From an uncultured Oscillospiraceae bacterium (GTDB taxonomy: Bacteria > Bacillota > Clostridia > Oscillospirales > Acutalibacteraceae), in the NCBI GenBank assembly GCA_902489595.1, contig CABUAS010000015.1, forward strand, positions 1 through 25,519: DNA of 25,519 bases. Reading direction: 5' to 3'. Every line of letters begins with the position of its first letter. Within the stretch, counting starts at the first letter, position 1. Below, in pieces: positions 7,680-16,900 of this stretch. Under the pieces are notes generated by a model. It had not been told where the DNA came from, searched no databases, and saw nothing but the letters and a program-made list of their open reading frames with translations. A program made the position numbers and the translations under genes.

Positions 7680-9464
7680 TTATTTATAGAGCGGGCCGTA
7701 GGTCTGGCAGGCACGATAATCTGCCGACTGTGTATCTTCAGTGCCAAATGCAGACCATGCATGCGGACGGAAAATATCTGTTTCAGGCACATTGTGCATA
7801 TTAACAGGAATACGAAGCATAGATGCAAGCGTAATCAAATCTGCGCCGACATGACCGTAAACAGTTACACCGTGGTTTGCACCCCAGTTAGCCATAACGC
7901 TGTAAACATCACGGAATGCACCCTCACCCGTAAGCCTCGGAGCAAACCATGTTGTAGGCCATGACGGGTCTGTTCTCTTGTCAATCGTATTATGAATTTC
8001 ATCAGGCATATCAACAGTGTAACCCTCTGCAATCTGCATAACAGGTCCGATACCGTCTACCACATTAACACGAAGCATTGTAACAGGCATTTCGGCACTG
8101 CAGCGAAAATGGCTTGAAAATCCGCCGCCGCGGAAGTATTCATAATTTGCTCTGCACCAATCTGTAGCATCAAGGCAGGCTTTGATATCATTCTGTGTCA
8201 TCTCCCAGAACGGTTTCATACAGCCCTCACCCTTATCATTTTTAGATGCACCCGAGCCGTCAAGCGCAGTTGCGCCTGAATTGATAAGGTGAATAAATCC
8301 GTCTTTAGCAACGCCGTCGGGGCGAACGCCCGTAACACGATCGCAGGCATCGGGACTCCAGTAAGTACGTACATCGTGGAAGCACGGTGCAGAATGTGAA
8401 ACAAGTGTGCCGAGCATCATTGCAACACAGTTAAGAGTATCATTTTCAGTTGCAAAAGGAGTAGGCATTTTAGTGCCGTTCCAGTCAAAGGTTGATGCCA
8501 TAATCGCCTCGGTGAAATCGGCGTTGGGAAGCCAGTCTGTCCAGTTTCTCTGACCCTGGAAACCGCCTGCAACAGCATTTTTGCCGAGAGCCTCTTCGTG
8601 CCAGCCCATTTCATCAAGTTTTTTGTTGCCATAAAGAATATCACGCATAATCATAGTCATTTTGGTGATAAATTCCCAATCCTTATCAGCAGGAACAACC
8701 TTTGATTTTCTGATAATTTCAGGCAGATTCTTACCTTCATTCAGGTCAAAGCCTTCTTTGCAGTTTTCTTTAACCCATTTGAGCGCCTTTTCATATTCAT
8801 CGTGATCATAAATTTCAAGCGTTATTCGGCGCACAATTTCAGTCATATCAACCCACTCTGCACGAATGCCGAAATACTGCTGGAACATATCAGCATTACA
8901 GTATGAGCCTGCAATACCCATTGCAACTCCGCCGATATTTACATATGCCTTATTCTTCATCCAACCAACTGCAACGGCAGACTTTGCAAAGCGAAGAATT
9001 TTTTCTGCAACATCGGCAGGCACAGACGTATCGTTCATGTCCTGCACATCGTGACCGTAAATAGAAAATGCAGGCAGACCCTTTTGCGCAAACGCAGCCA
9101 TAACTGCTGCAAGATAAACTGCGCCCGGGCGCTCTGTACCGTTAAAGCCCCATACTGCCTTGATTGTGTTCGGGTCCATATCAAAGGTTTCCGAACCGTA
9201 GCACCAGCAAGGTGTAACAGAAAGTGTGGCAACAACATTTTCAGTAGAAAACTGCTCTGCGCACTTTGCAGCCTCTGCACCGCCGCCGATGGTTGTATTG
9301 CTGATTACGCACTGAACAGGTGTACCGTCAGGATAACGAAGATTTGTTTCAATAAGTTCCTTTGCTGCAGTAGCCATGCCCATGGTCTGAGCTTCAAGGC
9401 TTTCTCTTACGCCGCCCCAGCGGCCGTCAATAGTCGGTCTTATGCCGATTTTAGGATAATTCAT
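7680..9464 (-). CDS. fucI: L-fucose isomerase
   Basis: This cytoplasmic, Mn-dependent ketol isomerase interconverts L-fucose and L-fuculose, the first committed step of the phosphorylating fucose pathway. At 594 residues it matches the family length (E. coli FucI has 591). Long blocks recall the E. coli enzyme, including KIGIRP at the start, TVTPCWCYGSET-like residues near 83-93 and the WGFNGTERPG block. E340 (ATENDTLN) and D364 (HDVRTYWS) have the same 24-residue spacing as the E. coli metal ligands E337 and D361, and the GANHG histidine lies near the C-terminus. GGAGGT precedes the ATG. It is the last gene of fucA-fucU-kinase-fucI, 17 bases after the kinase stop. The call is very secure. 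Confidence 0.96.
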   Translation of the reverse strand: MNYPKIGIRPTIDGRWGGVRESLEAQTMGMATAAKELIETNLRYPDGTPVQCVISNTTIGGGAEAAKCAEQFSTENVVATLSVTPCWCYGSETFDMDPNTIKAVWGFNGTERPGAVYLAAVMAAFAQKGLPAFSIYGHDVQDMNDTSVPADVAEKILRFAKSAVAVGWMKNKAYVNIGGVAMGIAGSYCNADMFQQYFGIRAEWVDMTEIVRRITLEIYDHDEYEKALKWVKENCKEGFDLNEGKNLPEIIRKSKVVPADKDWEFITKMTMIMRDILYGNKKLDEMGWHEEALGKNAVAGGFQGQRNWTDWLPNADFTEAIMASTFDWNGTKMPTPFATENDTLNCVAMMLGTLVSHSAPCFHDVRTYWSPDACDRVTGVRPDGVAKDGFIHLINSGATALDGSGASKNDKGEGCMKPFWEMTQNDIKACLDATDWCRANYEYFRGGGFSSHFRCSAEMPVTMLRVNVVDGIGPVMQIAEGYTVDMPDEIHNTIDKRTDPSWPTTWFAPRLTGEGAFRDVYSVMANWGANHGVTVYGHVGADLITLASMLRIPVNMHNVPETDIFRPHAWSAFGTEDTQSADYRACQTYGPLYK

Positions 9465-9481
9465 AAAAATTTACCTCCAAA

Positions 9482-10894
9482 TTATTTCTGTATTGCTTTA
9501 CAGAATTTTTTATATGCATTTTCCCATTCTTCTGAGTTTTCGGGAAGATACTTTTTAACTTTTTCCTGTGCTCTGATAACTGCTCTGCCCTCATCAATAT
9601 TCTTAATATCACCGAGTGCAATAAGCTGTAGCATAATATTGCCGAGTGCAGTTGCCTCAACAGGTCCGGCAACGACGGGAATGCCGAGACTGTCTGCCGT
9701 CATCTGACACAAAAAGCCGTCTTTTGTGCCGCCGCCGAGCAAATGGAGCACATCAAAATCATTGCCCGTGTTTTCGCCAAGCTGCAAAACGGCATACTTA
9801 TATTTCATTGCAAGACTTTCATAAATGCACCTTATAAGCGCACCGTCTGTTTCAGGCACGGTCTGCCCCGTTTTTCTGCAATAAGCACAAATTTTTTCAG
9901 GCACGCCGCCCGGGGTTGAAAATTCAGGTGCATCGGGGTCAATAAAGCAGGCAAAAGCTTTTTCCGCTCTTGCAAGCTGTTCCATATCATTAAAGGAATA
10001 ATCTTTACCCTGTGCTTTAAAATTACGTCTGATTTCCTGAATAAGCCACAAACCGCAGATATTTTTTAAATAATTGACTTTGCCGTTTGCGCCAATCTCA
10101 TTTGAAAGTTCATCTTTCATACTTTTTTCGGTTAGCACCGCATTATCACATTCACAGCCGATAAGCGACCATGTGCCGCAGGATAAAAATGCACTGCATT
10201 TATCTTTTTCGGCAGGCATAGCGGCAACTGCGCACTGCGTATCGTGCCCTGCAACCTTAATCACTTTAATGCCCTTATATTCGCCTGCAACGGTTGAAGA
10301 ATTTACAAGCGGCATAAGAATTGCCGTATCAATACCGCTTAAAGATGCCACTTCATAATTCCATTTGTAATTATTAAAATCAAACATCTGAGAAGTCGAA
10401 GCGATTGTTTTTTCCGCCGATTTACTGCCGCAAAGCGCCCACGCAAATAAATCGGGCATAAAAAGAAGTGTTTTCGCACCTTTTTTATCTTCTGCCGCAA
10501 GCTGAAAAAGTGTGTTGATAGGCATAATCTGATTGCCTGTTGATTTATACAAATCAAACGGTGAAATTTTTTCAAAAATCTTATCGGGCATACCGTTTGT
10601 GCGTGTATCACGGTAATTAACGGGCAGACCCATAAGATTGTCATTTTCATCAAGCAGACCGTAATCAACGCCCCACGTATCAAACGCAAGGGAATCAACA
10701 TCACTGCACATATCAACAGCCTTTTTCACTTCACCGAGAAGATAAGGAAAATCCCAGCAAAGATGACCGTTTTCGGTTTTCGGTATATTTTCAAACCTGT
10801 GCACTTCTTTATAATCGAGATAAGCGCCGTTATATTCGGCAAGAATTGCCCTGCCCGTTGACGCACCAAAGTCAAAAGCAAGAACTCTGCTCAC
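9482..10894 (-). CDS. FGGY-family L-fuculokinase (rhamnulokinase-like)
   Basis: This 470-residue sugar kinase has the two FGGY ATPase-fold halves. Visible motifs are DFGASTGR (8-15) for phosphate binding, FDTWGVDYGLLD (71-82) for the sugar pocket, AGHDTQCA with the probable catalytic base D218, and LLGGGTKD in the C-terminal half. By motif it resembles rhamnulokinase (RhaB) more than E. coli FucK. Its position between fucU and fucI argues that it makes L-fuculose-1-phosphate. The start is GTG, and its GTGA overlaps the fucU stop by four bases, so translation is coupled; GGGAG lies upstream inside fucU. L-rhamnulose or dual specificity cannot be excluded, but no rhamnose isomerase is present. 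Confidence 0.88.
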   Translation of the reverse strand: MSRVLAFDFGASTGRAILAEYNGAYLDYKEVHRFENIPKTENGHLCWDFPYLLGEVKKAVDMCSDVDSLAFDTWGVDYGLLDENDNLMGLPVNYRDTRTNGMPDKIFEKISPFDLYKSTGNQIMPINTLFQLAAEDKKGAKTLLFMPDLFAWALCGSKSAEKTIASTSQMFDFNNYKWNYEVASLSGIDTAILMPLVNSSTVAGEYKGIKVIKVAGHDTQCAVAAMPAEKDKCSAFLSCGTWSLIGCECDNAVLTEKSMKDELSNEIGANGKVNYLKNICGLWLIQEIRRNFKAQGKDYSFNDMEQLARAEKAFACFIDPDAPEFSTPGGVPEKICAYCRKTGQTVPETDGALIRCIYESLAMKYKYAVLQLGENTGNDFDVLHLLGGGTKDGFLCQMTADSLGIPVVAGPVEATALGNIMLQLIALGDIKNIDEGRAVIRAQEKVKKYLPENSEEWENAYKKFCKAIQK

Positions 10895-11331
10895 TTTTTG
10901 ACAACTCCCTTCTTAAGCCACACATTGGCATAAATTGCAGTTTCGCCTGTTGCAATTATAAGATATGCACCTTTAGCTCTTTCATAAAAAGCGAAACGCT
11001 CTATCATTTCAATATCGTGATGCTCGGGCTCATATTTATTTAAAATCTTATCGTATTCCTGCCAGATAACAGGCTCGGGACAATCGTCACCCTTAACTAT
11101 TTCCATTAAACCGACAGGTTTTTCGGTATATGTATCAAGCGGAATAAGCTTTAATACAGCGTCAAGCATTTCAGCCGTGCCGTGACCGTCTGCACGGATA
11201 ACTATTGAATTTTTGCCGACGCTTTCACATGGAAAATTACCGTCTGCAATAACAAGCTCGTCACCGTGACCCATTTCGCAAAGCGCTTTTAAAAGCTCAG
11301 GCGAAATTATTTTGGGAATTCCTTTAAGCAT
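10891..11331 (-). CDS. fucU: L-fucose mutarotase
   Basis: This 146-residue protein of the RbsD/FucU family catalyses anomer exchange of L-fucose, feeding the form used by the isomerase. Signature segments seen are ISPELLKALCEMGHGDE with H22, IADGNFP with D30, RADG near residue 47, and RFAFYERA near 112-119. The C-terminal YANVWLKKGV matches the active-site end of FucU. E. coli FucU has 140 residues, so the length is normal. The start follows GGAG. The stop overlaps the GTG of the kinase gene. Confidence 0.94.
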   Translation of the reverse strand: MLKGIPKIISPELLKALCEMGHGDELVIADGNFPCESVGKNSIVIRADGHGTAEMLDAVLKLIPLDTYTEKPVGLMEIVKGDDCPEPVIWQEYDKILNKYEPEHHDIEMIERFAFYERAKGAYLIIATGETAIYANVWLKKGVVKK

Positions 11332-11364
11332 AAATTTTCTCCTTAAAATAACGAAATATGAAAA

Positions 11365-12075
11365 TCAGCCTTTTTTATGTAAAATATCATCATCGGGATT
11401 AAAGACCTTGTAACCCGGATGTCTGCCAGTTACACGGTAATAGCCTCTTAAATCAATCAGCTTCTGAATATTTTCCTTGCTTATATCGTGACTTCCGCCG
11501 AGTATAACGGCATTGATTGTAATTTTTGCCCAAAGCTCAAGGCTTTCCATTCTGTAAAAAGCAGTAACAGGGTCACTGCCCACAGCAAGCGCACCGTGAT
11601 TTTCAAGCAGCATAACATCATGCTCTTCAAGATAAGGCTCAATCGAATCAGGCACTTCTGTAGTTGACGGAGTACCGTAAGGTGTAAGCGGAACTGCGCC
11701 GATAACGGCAACATCCTCAATCATATTATACATATCCATTGCCTTATGAGCGACTGCAAAGCCCGTTGCTCCGGGCGGATGTGCGTGAATTACACTCATA
11801 ACATCGTCACGCTTGTCATAACAGCGCAAATGCATTTTGATTTCGCTTGACGGGCGCAGACCCTCTGCCGCCTCAAGCGCATTACCCTTGCTGTCTATTC
11901 TGATAAGTTTTTCGGGTGTGATAAACGATTTGCTCATACCCGTCGGCGTGGCAAGAATTGTGCCGTCGTCAAGCTTTACGCTTACATTGCCGTCATTTGC
12001 CGCAACCCAGCCGAGCTGCCACATTTTGTGACAAATATCACAAACTATTTCTTTTTGCTCATCTATATTGCTCAT
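11365..12075 (-). CDS. fucA: L-fuculose-1-phosphate aldolase (class II, Zn-dependent)
   Basis: This 236-residue class II aldolase of the FucA/AraD family is predicted to split L-fuculose-1-phosphate into DHAP and L-lactaldehyde in the cytoplasm. Motifs seen are NDGNVS (27-32) and TPTGMSKS (43-50) for phosphate binding, SSEIKMH with the catalytic E78, HAHPP with zinc ligands H97 and H99, and ENHGA with ligand H160. The family includes ribulose-phosphate epimerases and methylthioribulose dehydratases, but fucU and fucI in the same operon settle the role. The ATG follows AGGAAAGGAAG. It is the first gene of the operon, with a hairpin just before the ribosome site. Confidence 0.92.
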   Translation of the reverse strand: MSNIDEQKEIVCDICHKMWQLGWVAANDGNVSVKLDDGTILATPTGMSKSFITPEKLIRIDSKGNALEAAEGLRPSSEIKMHLRCYDKRDDVMSVIHAHPPGATGFAVAHKAMDMYNMIEDVAVIGAVPLTPYGTPSTTEVPDSIEPYLEEHDVMLLENHGALAVGSDPVTAFYRMESLELWAKITINAVILGGSHDISKENIQKLIDLRGYYRVTGRHPGYKVFNPDDDILHKKG

Positions 12076-12090
12076 AATTCTTCCTTTCCT

Positions 12091-12114
12091 GCATCACTGC
12101 AAAAGCAATGATGC
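12091..12114 (-). promoter_or_regulatory. Leader hairpin before fucA ribosome site
   Basis: GCATCACTGC (12091-12100) and GCAATGATGC (12105-12114) form a ten-pair stem on the transcript, with one G-U pair and a four-base loop. It ends directly at the AGGAAAGG ribosome site, so it may affect translation or mRNA stability. Confidence 0.6.
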
Positions 12115-12126
12115 TTTAACCTTTAA

Positions 12127-12150
12127 GCAAAGACAATCAAATCCCTTTGC
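12127..12150. promoter_or_regulatory. Inverted repeat near the fuc transcript start
   Basis: GCAAAG (12127-12132) and CTTTGC (12145-12150) are inverted repeats separated by 12 bases, just downstream of the fuc -10 box. The position suits an operator or a short RNA hairpin. No regulator gene is present to pair it with. Confidence 0.35.
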
Positions 12151-12160
12151 CTATATGTAT

Positions 12161-12189
12161 ATTATATCGCATATCCCTTTTAAATTCAA
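12161..12189 (-). promoter_or_regulatory. Promoter of the fucAUKI operon
   Basis: On the minus strand, TTGAAT (12184-12189) and a perfect TATAAT (12161-12166) are 17 bases apart. The expected start is near 12154, giving a leader of about 80 nt. Confidence 0.75.
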
Positions 12190-12228
12190 TGAAAAATATT
12201 AAGTATATTAAGATATATTGAAGTATCA

Positions 12229-12261
12229 AAAAACGCCGCAGAAATTTAATTTTTCTGCGGC
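12229..12261 (-). terminator. Terminator after the metallophosphoesterase gene
   Basis: GCCGCAGAAA (12235-12244) and TTTCTGCGGC (12252-12261) pair perfectly. On the minus strand the stem is followed by G and six T. It ends the lacZ-phosphoesterase unit and insulates the fuc promoter. Confidence 0.8.
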
Positions 12262-12287
12262 ATTTCATATACATTATCACAAATCAA

Positions 12288-12311
12288 GTCGTCAAGAACA
12301 CCGACCCCTGC
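12288..12311. repeat. Degenerate palindromic repeat, copy D
   Basis: This segment (GTCGTC ... CCGACCCCTG) matches 20 of 24 positions of copy A (5062-5085). All four changes are transitions and the stem is partly broken, so it looks like a decayed copy. It lies seven bases past the metallophosphoesterase stop. Confidence 0.5.
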
Positions 12312-12318
12312 AATTTAT

Positions 12319-13869
12319 TTATCTCCACAAAACAGTTTCGTCAATAACAGTTTCACCGTGATTATCAACTGACGTAACAACTATATTTTCAGGCGTGAGC
12401 ACAACCTTTGATGCAACAAAAGTACCCTTGCCGTTTGCGTTGATACCGCCGTCTATCAGAGTAGGATAAGCGTGCTCATTTTTGAAATCGAATTCGTGAA
12501 GATGACCGCTGAGAAGAACACTTACACCGAGTTCTTCAAGTTTTTCGTGTGCATTTTTCGCCATATCCTCTTCAATACAGATTTCATCTGAATGTGAAAG
12601 CGCTATCAGCTTTTTATCGTTTGAATTTTCAAGCGTGTTAAGCCAGCTTACCATATCTTTTCTGTTTTGTTCATATGTTACCATTTTGCCGTATTCGGGG
12701 TGGTCATCTTTTTTATCCTCGCCGCTGTCAAGCACAACAAGCCCGTAATCACCGAGGCTTGCCGTATAATAAAAGCTTTCCATTCCGAGATAGGAGGACA
12801 AATCATCTGCCTGCCGTCCTCTCGTTTCGTGATTGCCCCTTGCAAAAATAACAGGCATTGCTCCGCTTGTCAAATCCGATGCAAAGGCAAGAATATAATC
12901 CTCTGCCTCAGCCTCAAACATCATACCGGGTGCGGCATCGCCGAGCAGAATTAATGCATTGTAATCGCCGAGATACGAAACTGCCTCTTTTGCTTTTTCA
13001 TTATATGTATGCCAGTCGGAAACAGTAAGAACATCAATTTCATCGCCGAAATTATCTTTAAAATCTATGTAATCGCTTTCAATGGTTTTACCTGATCTGC
13101 CGCCGTAACTGAGTTCATCAATAACCCTTGTTGCGCCGACTTTGTATGAATTACCCGAAAGCTGCTCATAAGGCACGTGAATTGCGTGAATGGTACTGCT
13201 GCCCCTTTTCCTGCCATTATCTGAATCATACTTTTTGATATGCTCACCATTATAATCGTACTCAATATAGCCTGCTGAATTACCGCTTGTTGAAAAAACA
13301 ACAGCATAATCTGTTCCGTTATCAAAAACAGACGGAAGTGCCGTAAATTTAAACGGTGCAACAGGAAATAATGCCGAATACACAGAAACAATAAGTGCAA
13401 GTGAAATTACGCCTGTAACTGCCTTTTTAGCAGTACCCTTTTTAATATTCGGGAAAATAAAAAGCAGAAATGCAATGCAGACAATGCCTGCCCAAAACGG
13501 CAGTATTTCAGCAGCAAGTCTTAAACCCACAGGTGCACTTTCCTTACCGCCTGTTATATAATTCACTGCGTCAACAATAATATAAATTATCGAAAAAATC
13601 TCTGCAATGCCCTGCACTGCCATAAACGGCTTTTTATTACAGATATCCACATTTTTCAGTTTCAATGATGAGGTGATAAGCAAAAATACAGTTAAAACAA
13701 CTGCCAAGATAAACATAGAGAATGAAAAATAATTAAAAGTAGAATTATCTACAAAAATATAGCCGAATCTGTAACCGTAATTAAACAATACACCGATTGC
13801 GGAAACTGCAAAAAATATAATAGGAGAATATTTGCCGAAAAGCAAATTGTTTAAAAGTTTTTTCATCAC
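12319..13869 (-). CDS. Membrane-anchored calcineurin-like metallophosphoesterase
   Basis: This 516-residue protein has five predicted membrane helices (about 13-32, 47-67, 82-103, 118-139 and 148-170). A beta-rich domain (about 178-275) resembles the N-terminal domain of purple acid phosphatases, followed by a calcineurin-like phosphoesterase domain. Metal and catalytic motifs are SDWH (D285, H287), LLGDA (D311), RGNHE (N346, H347), SHSD (H426) and SGHLH (H456, H458). The active site probably faces outside. The frame opens with GTG-ATG; AAAGG six to nine bases upstream allows either start. It follows lacZ by 58 bases across a hairpin and probably shares its transcript. The substrate is unknown: phosphomonoesters, nucleotides or phospho-glycans could fit. 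Confidence 0.85.
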   Translation of the reverse strand: MMKKLLNNLLFGKYSPIIFFAVSAIGVLFNYGYRFGYIFVDNSTFNYFSFSMFILAVVLTVFLLITSSLKLKNVDICNKKPFMAVQGIAEIFSIIYIIVDAVNYITGGKESAPVGLRLAAEILPFWAGIVCIAFLLFIFPNIKKGTAKKAVTGVISLALIVSVYSALFPVAPFKFTALPSVFDNGTDYAVVFSTSGNSAGYIEYDYNGEHIKKYDSDNGRKRGSSTIHAIHVPYEQLSGNSYKVGATRVIDELSYGGRSGKTIESDYIDFKDNFGDEIDVLTVSDWHTYNEKAKEAVSYLGDYNALILLGDAAPGMMFEAEAEDYILAFASDLTSGAMPVIFARGNHETRGRQADDLSSYLGMESFYYTASLGDYGLVVLDSGEDKKDDHPEYGKMVTYEQNRKDMVSWLNTLENSNDKKLIALSHSDEICIEEDMAKNAHEKLEELGVSVLLSGHLHEFDFKNEHAYPTLIDGGINANGKGTFVASKVVLTPENIVVTSVDNHGETVIDETVLWR

Positions 13870-13890
13870 GGATTACCTTTCTATATAACA

Positions 13891-13912
13891 GGGCGGATAG
13901 TACAATCCGCCC
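13891..13912 (-). terminator. Intercistronic hairpin between lacZ and the phosphoesterase
   Basis: GGGCGGAT and ATCCGCCC pair perfectly around a six-base loop. No strong U tract follows, so it is more likely a partial terminator or mRNA-processing/stability element than a full stop. Confidence 0.5.
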
Positions 13913-13927
13913 GTTATTAATTCATTT

Positions 13928-16900
13928 TTATTCAATCGGTTCAATTTCAAAGCTGAAGTTAAGCGGTTTTGAATAACCGAAAGCAATCATATGCTCTTTG
14001 CTCGGAATAGGTCCGCAGCTGCCTGAGCCTGTACCTCTTACAAAGCCGTCAACTGCAACAAATGTAGTATCTGTATCAGGCAAATCCTCGATATGCTTTG
14101 CATTTTTAAGTTGACCGAGAGTAAAGTGATTTGCATTGAAATTGATATATTTATAAAGTGTCGTGAACTTTAATCCTGCGCCCTTATCATTTGTAAGCAC
14201 ACTGTAGCGGACATCTCCCCTGTTGCCCGAATCCTGCGGCTTGATATACTTATGAGCCATATCGGAAACAGTCGTTTCATAAATACCAATCGGCGAATGC
14301 TCCCGGAAATCAGAGTAGTTTTCAATCGGGCCTCTGCCGTAATATTTAACATTTTCAAACTCACTTCTAAGTTCTGCGTGAACACCGAAACGAGGTAATT
14401 GATCAGTCAGCGGGCAAACCTTGAAAAGTGAAGTGCTGACTGTGATTTTGCCGTTTTTATCAAAGAAATAATCAACATATGCCTTTGCAAGAACAAACAC
14501 ACCTCGGGTTACAAAATCATAAACAGTGCTGATATATTTAACTGTTCCGTTTTCACTGCGTTTGCTTTTTACATCGCAGGAAACAAGCTTTGCCTTTGAA
14601 CAGTCAAGGCCGATTATTTTCCAGAAAATAACCATATACTGGTCATTATCAAGTCTGCCCCTGTAAATATGAGGAACAAGACCCTCCTGCCTGTCGAGCG
14701 GATTTTCTTTCAGATATTCGACACCGTTTTTCTGATAACTGAACAGTCCGTTTTTCTTACTGAATAACGCTCTTCCGCCGTCAAAAGCAACGCTGATTGT
14801 GTCGCCTGTTACTGAAATGTCAGCAGATTTCATCTTGTTGTCAGCCTTTTTCAGTTCTGCCTGAGAAACGATAACTTGCTCGGTTGCAATTTCAGCGCCC
14901 GTTTCTTTATCAGTGTATATAAAGTTTACAAACACATCTCTGTCAGTCTGCCTGAAAGCATCTGAATTAATCTGAATTTTTTTCTTGCCCTCAGCAGGGA
15001 TAACGCTTTCTACCGTGCCTTTATCACAGCCTTCGCCGTCAACAAGAACGGTGAAAGAAATATCAATATCTGCACTGTCTTTAAAGCTTCTTGTGTTCCA
15101 AAGCTCAAACACATTGCCGTCGGTCTGCTTTGCACGGATAGGTCTATAGCACACCTTCATCTCAAGCGCACCGCTTGACGGCTTTCTGTCAGGATAGAAA
15201 AGACCGTCAACGCAGAAATTGCCGTCGTGAATAGGCTCGTTATGGTCGCCGCCGTAGGTCCACTTGTATTTTGCATTTTCATCATAAACACTGTGGTCTG
15301 CCCATTCCCAGATACAGCCGCCCATAAACCGGTCTGAAGAATAGAACAACTGCATATATTCTTCAAGTCCGCCGGGGCCGTTGCCCATTGCATGTGCATA
15401 TTCACACTGGAAGAAAGGCTTGCCCTTATACTTCTCACCTGCTGTGCCGCTGAGAATTTTTCTCATCAAGCCCGGTGTGCCGTACATATGTGACACAACA
15501 TCATATGCCCAGCGCTTACTGCGGATTACACCCTCATAGTGAACGGGAATTTCGGGATTTGCGTTTTTAAGAAAATCATAACAGAAATCCTGACACTTGT
15601 ATCCGCCCGATTCATTGCCAAGGCTCCACATTGTAATACTCGGGTGGTTCTTATCCCTGCCGTACATTCTCTTAACCCTGTCAAGATAATGCGTTGCCCA
15701 GCTTTCGTCGTTGCTGAGCCTGTTCGGATTATATGTGCTGTAAGGCACTGCATAAAAGCCGTGAGTTTCAATATCAGCCTCATCAACAACATAAAGACCG
15801 TAAATATCACACATAGTCAAAAATGCAGGGTCGGGAGGATAGTGAGAGGTACGCACTGCATTGCAGTTGTACTCTTTCATCAGTTTTATATCAAGCTCCA
15901 TATCGTCAAGGCTCATTGCATAACCTTTTGTCATATGTGTATCGTGGTGGTTTACGCCCTTGAACTTGATTGCCTTACCGTTAAATTTGAAAACTTCGCC
16001 GTTGATTTCAACATCTTTAAAGCCGTAATATGTGCGAATTGCCTCAATTTCTTTGCCGTCTTTGTAAAGAACAATTATAAGTTCATAAACATTCGGTATT
16101 TCGGCGCTCCACTCATTTACAATAAGATTTTCAAGTTTTACACCTTTTTCAGGCAGAAGTTCTGCGCTGATAACAGGCTCTTTTTCAGGCGATTTGATTT
16201 CAATTTTTGTATTCTTTTCAAAACGGCCGTCAACATCAATACTAAGATTGTATGTGCCGTCAAGATTTTTTGATGAACGCAGTATAAAATCACTGATATA
16301 ACTGCTTTCAAACTCAGTGATAAACACGTCGCGGAAAATGCCGTTTTCCCTGAACATATCCTGGCATTCAAGATAAGAGCCGTTGCTCCACTTGTAATTC
16401 ACAACAACGATTTCATTTGTGCCGTTATTCAAAAACGGTGTTATATCAAACTCGGCAGTATTGTGAGAGCCTTCACTGTAGCCGACATATTCACCGTTTG
16501 CATAAACGGAAATTGCACCTGCCGCACCAAGGAAAGAAAGTGTGCGGTGCTTACCTGCATTTTTAATATCAACTTTCTTTCTGTAAATACCCGTTGCCAC
16601 ATCATAAGGAATGTGAGGCGGTTTTTTAGGGAAAGGATAGCGTGTGTTGATATACGCTATCTGGTCATAACCTGTTCTCTGCCATGTACACGGCACCGTA
16701 ACCTTATCAAAAGAAACTCTGTCCGTGTCCAGACTGTCGGGAACAAGGCTTAACTTTTCGTAATAAGCAAAATCCCACTCACCACTGAGCATCACAATTC
16801 TGTCAGACTTGTATCTTTCATTTTTAAAATCTGTTTTTGCAAGTTTTTTTACAGAAGAAAACGGTATGAAATAGCTTCTTGCATCAAGCTTGTTTTCTTC

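Noticed and set aside
9051..9707. Plus-strand open frame antisense to fucI and the kinase
   Set aside because: Spans two real genes on the other strand and has no ribosome site.
15539..16273. Long plus-strand open frame antisense to lacZ
   Set aside because: Shadow of a well-supported beta-galactosidase gene with catalytic motifs; Cys/Ile/Val-rich product without family features.
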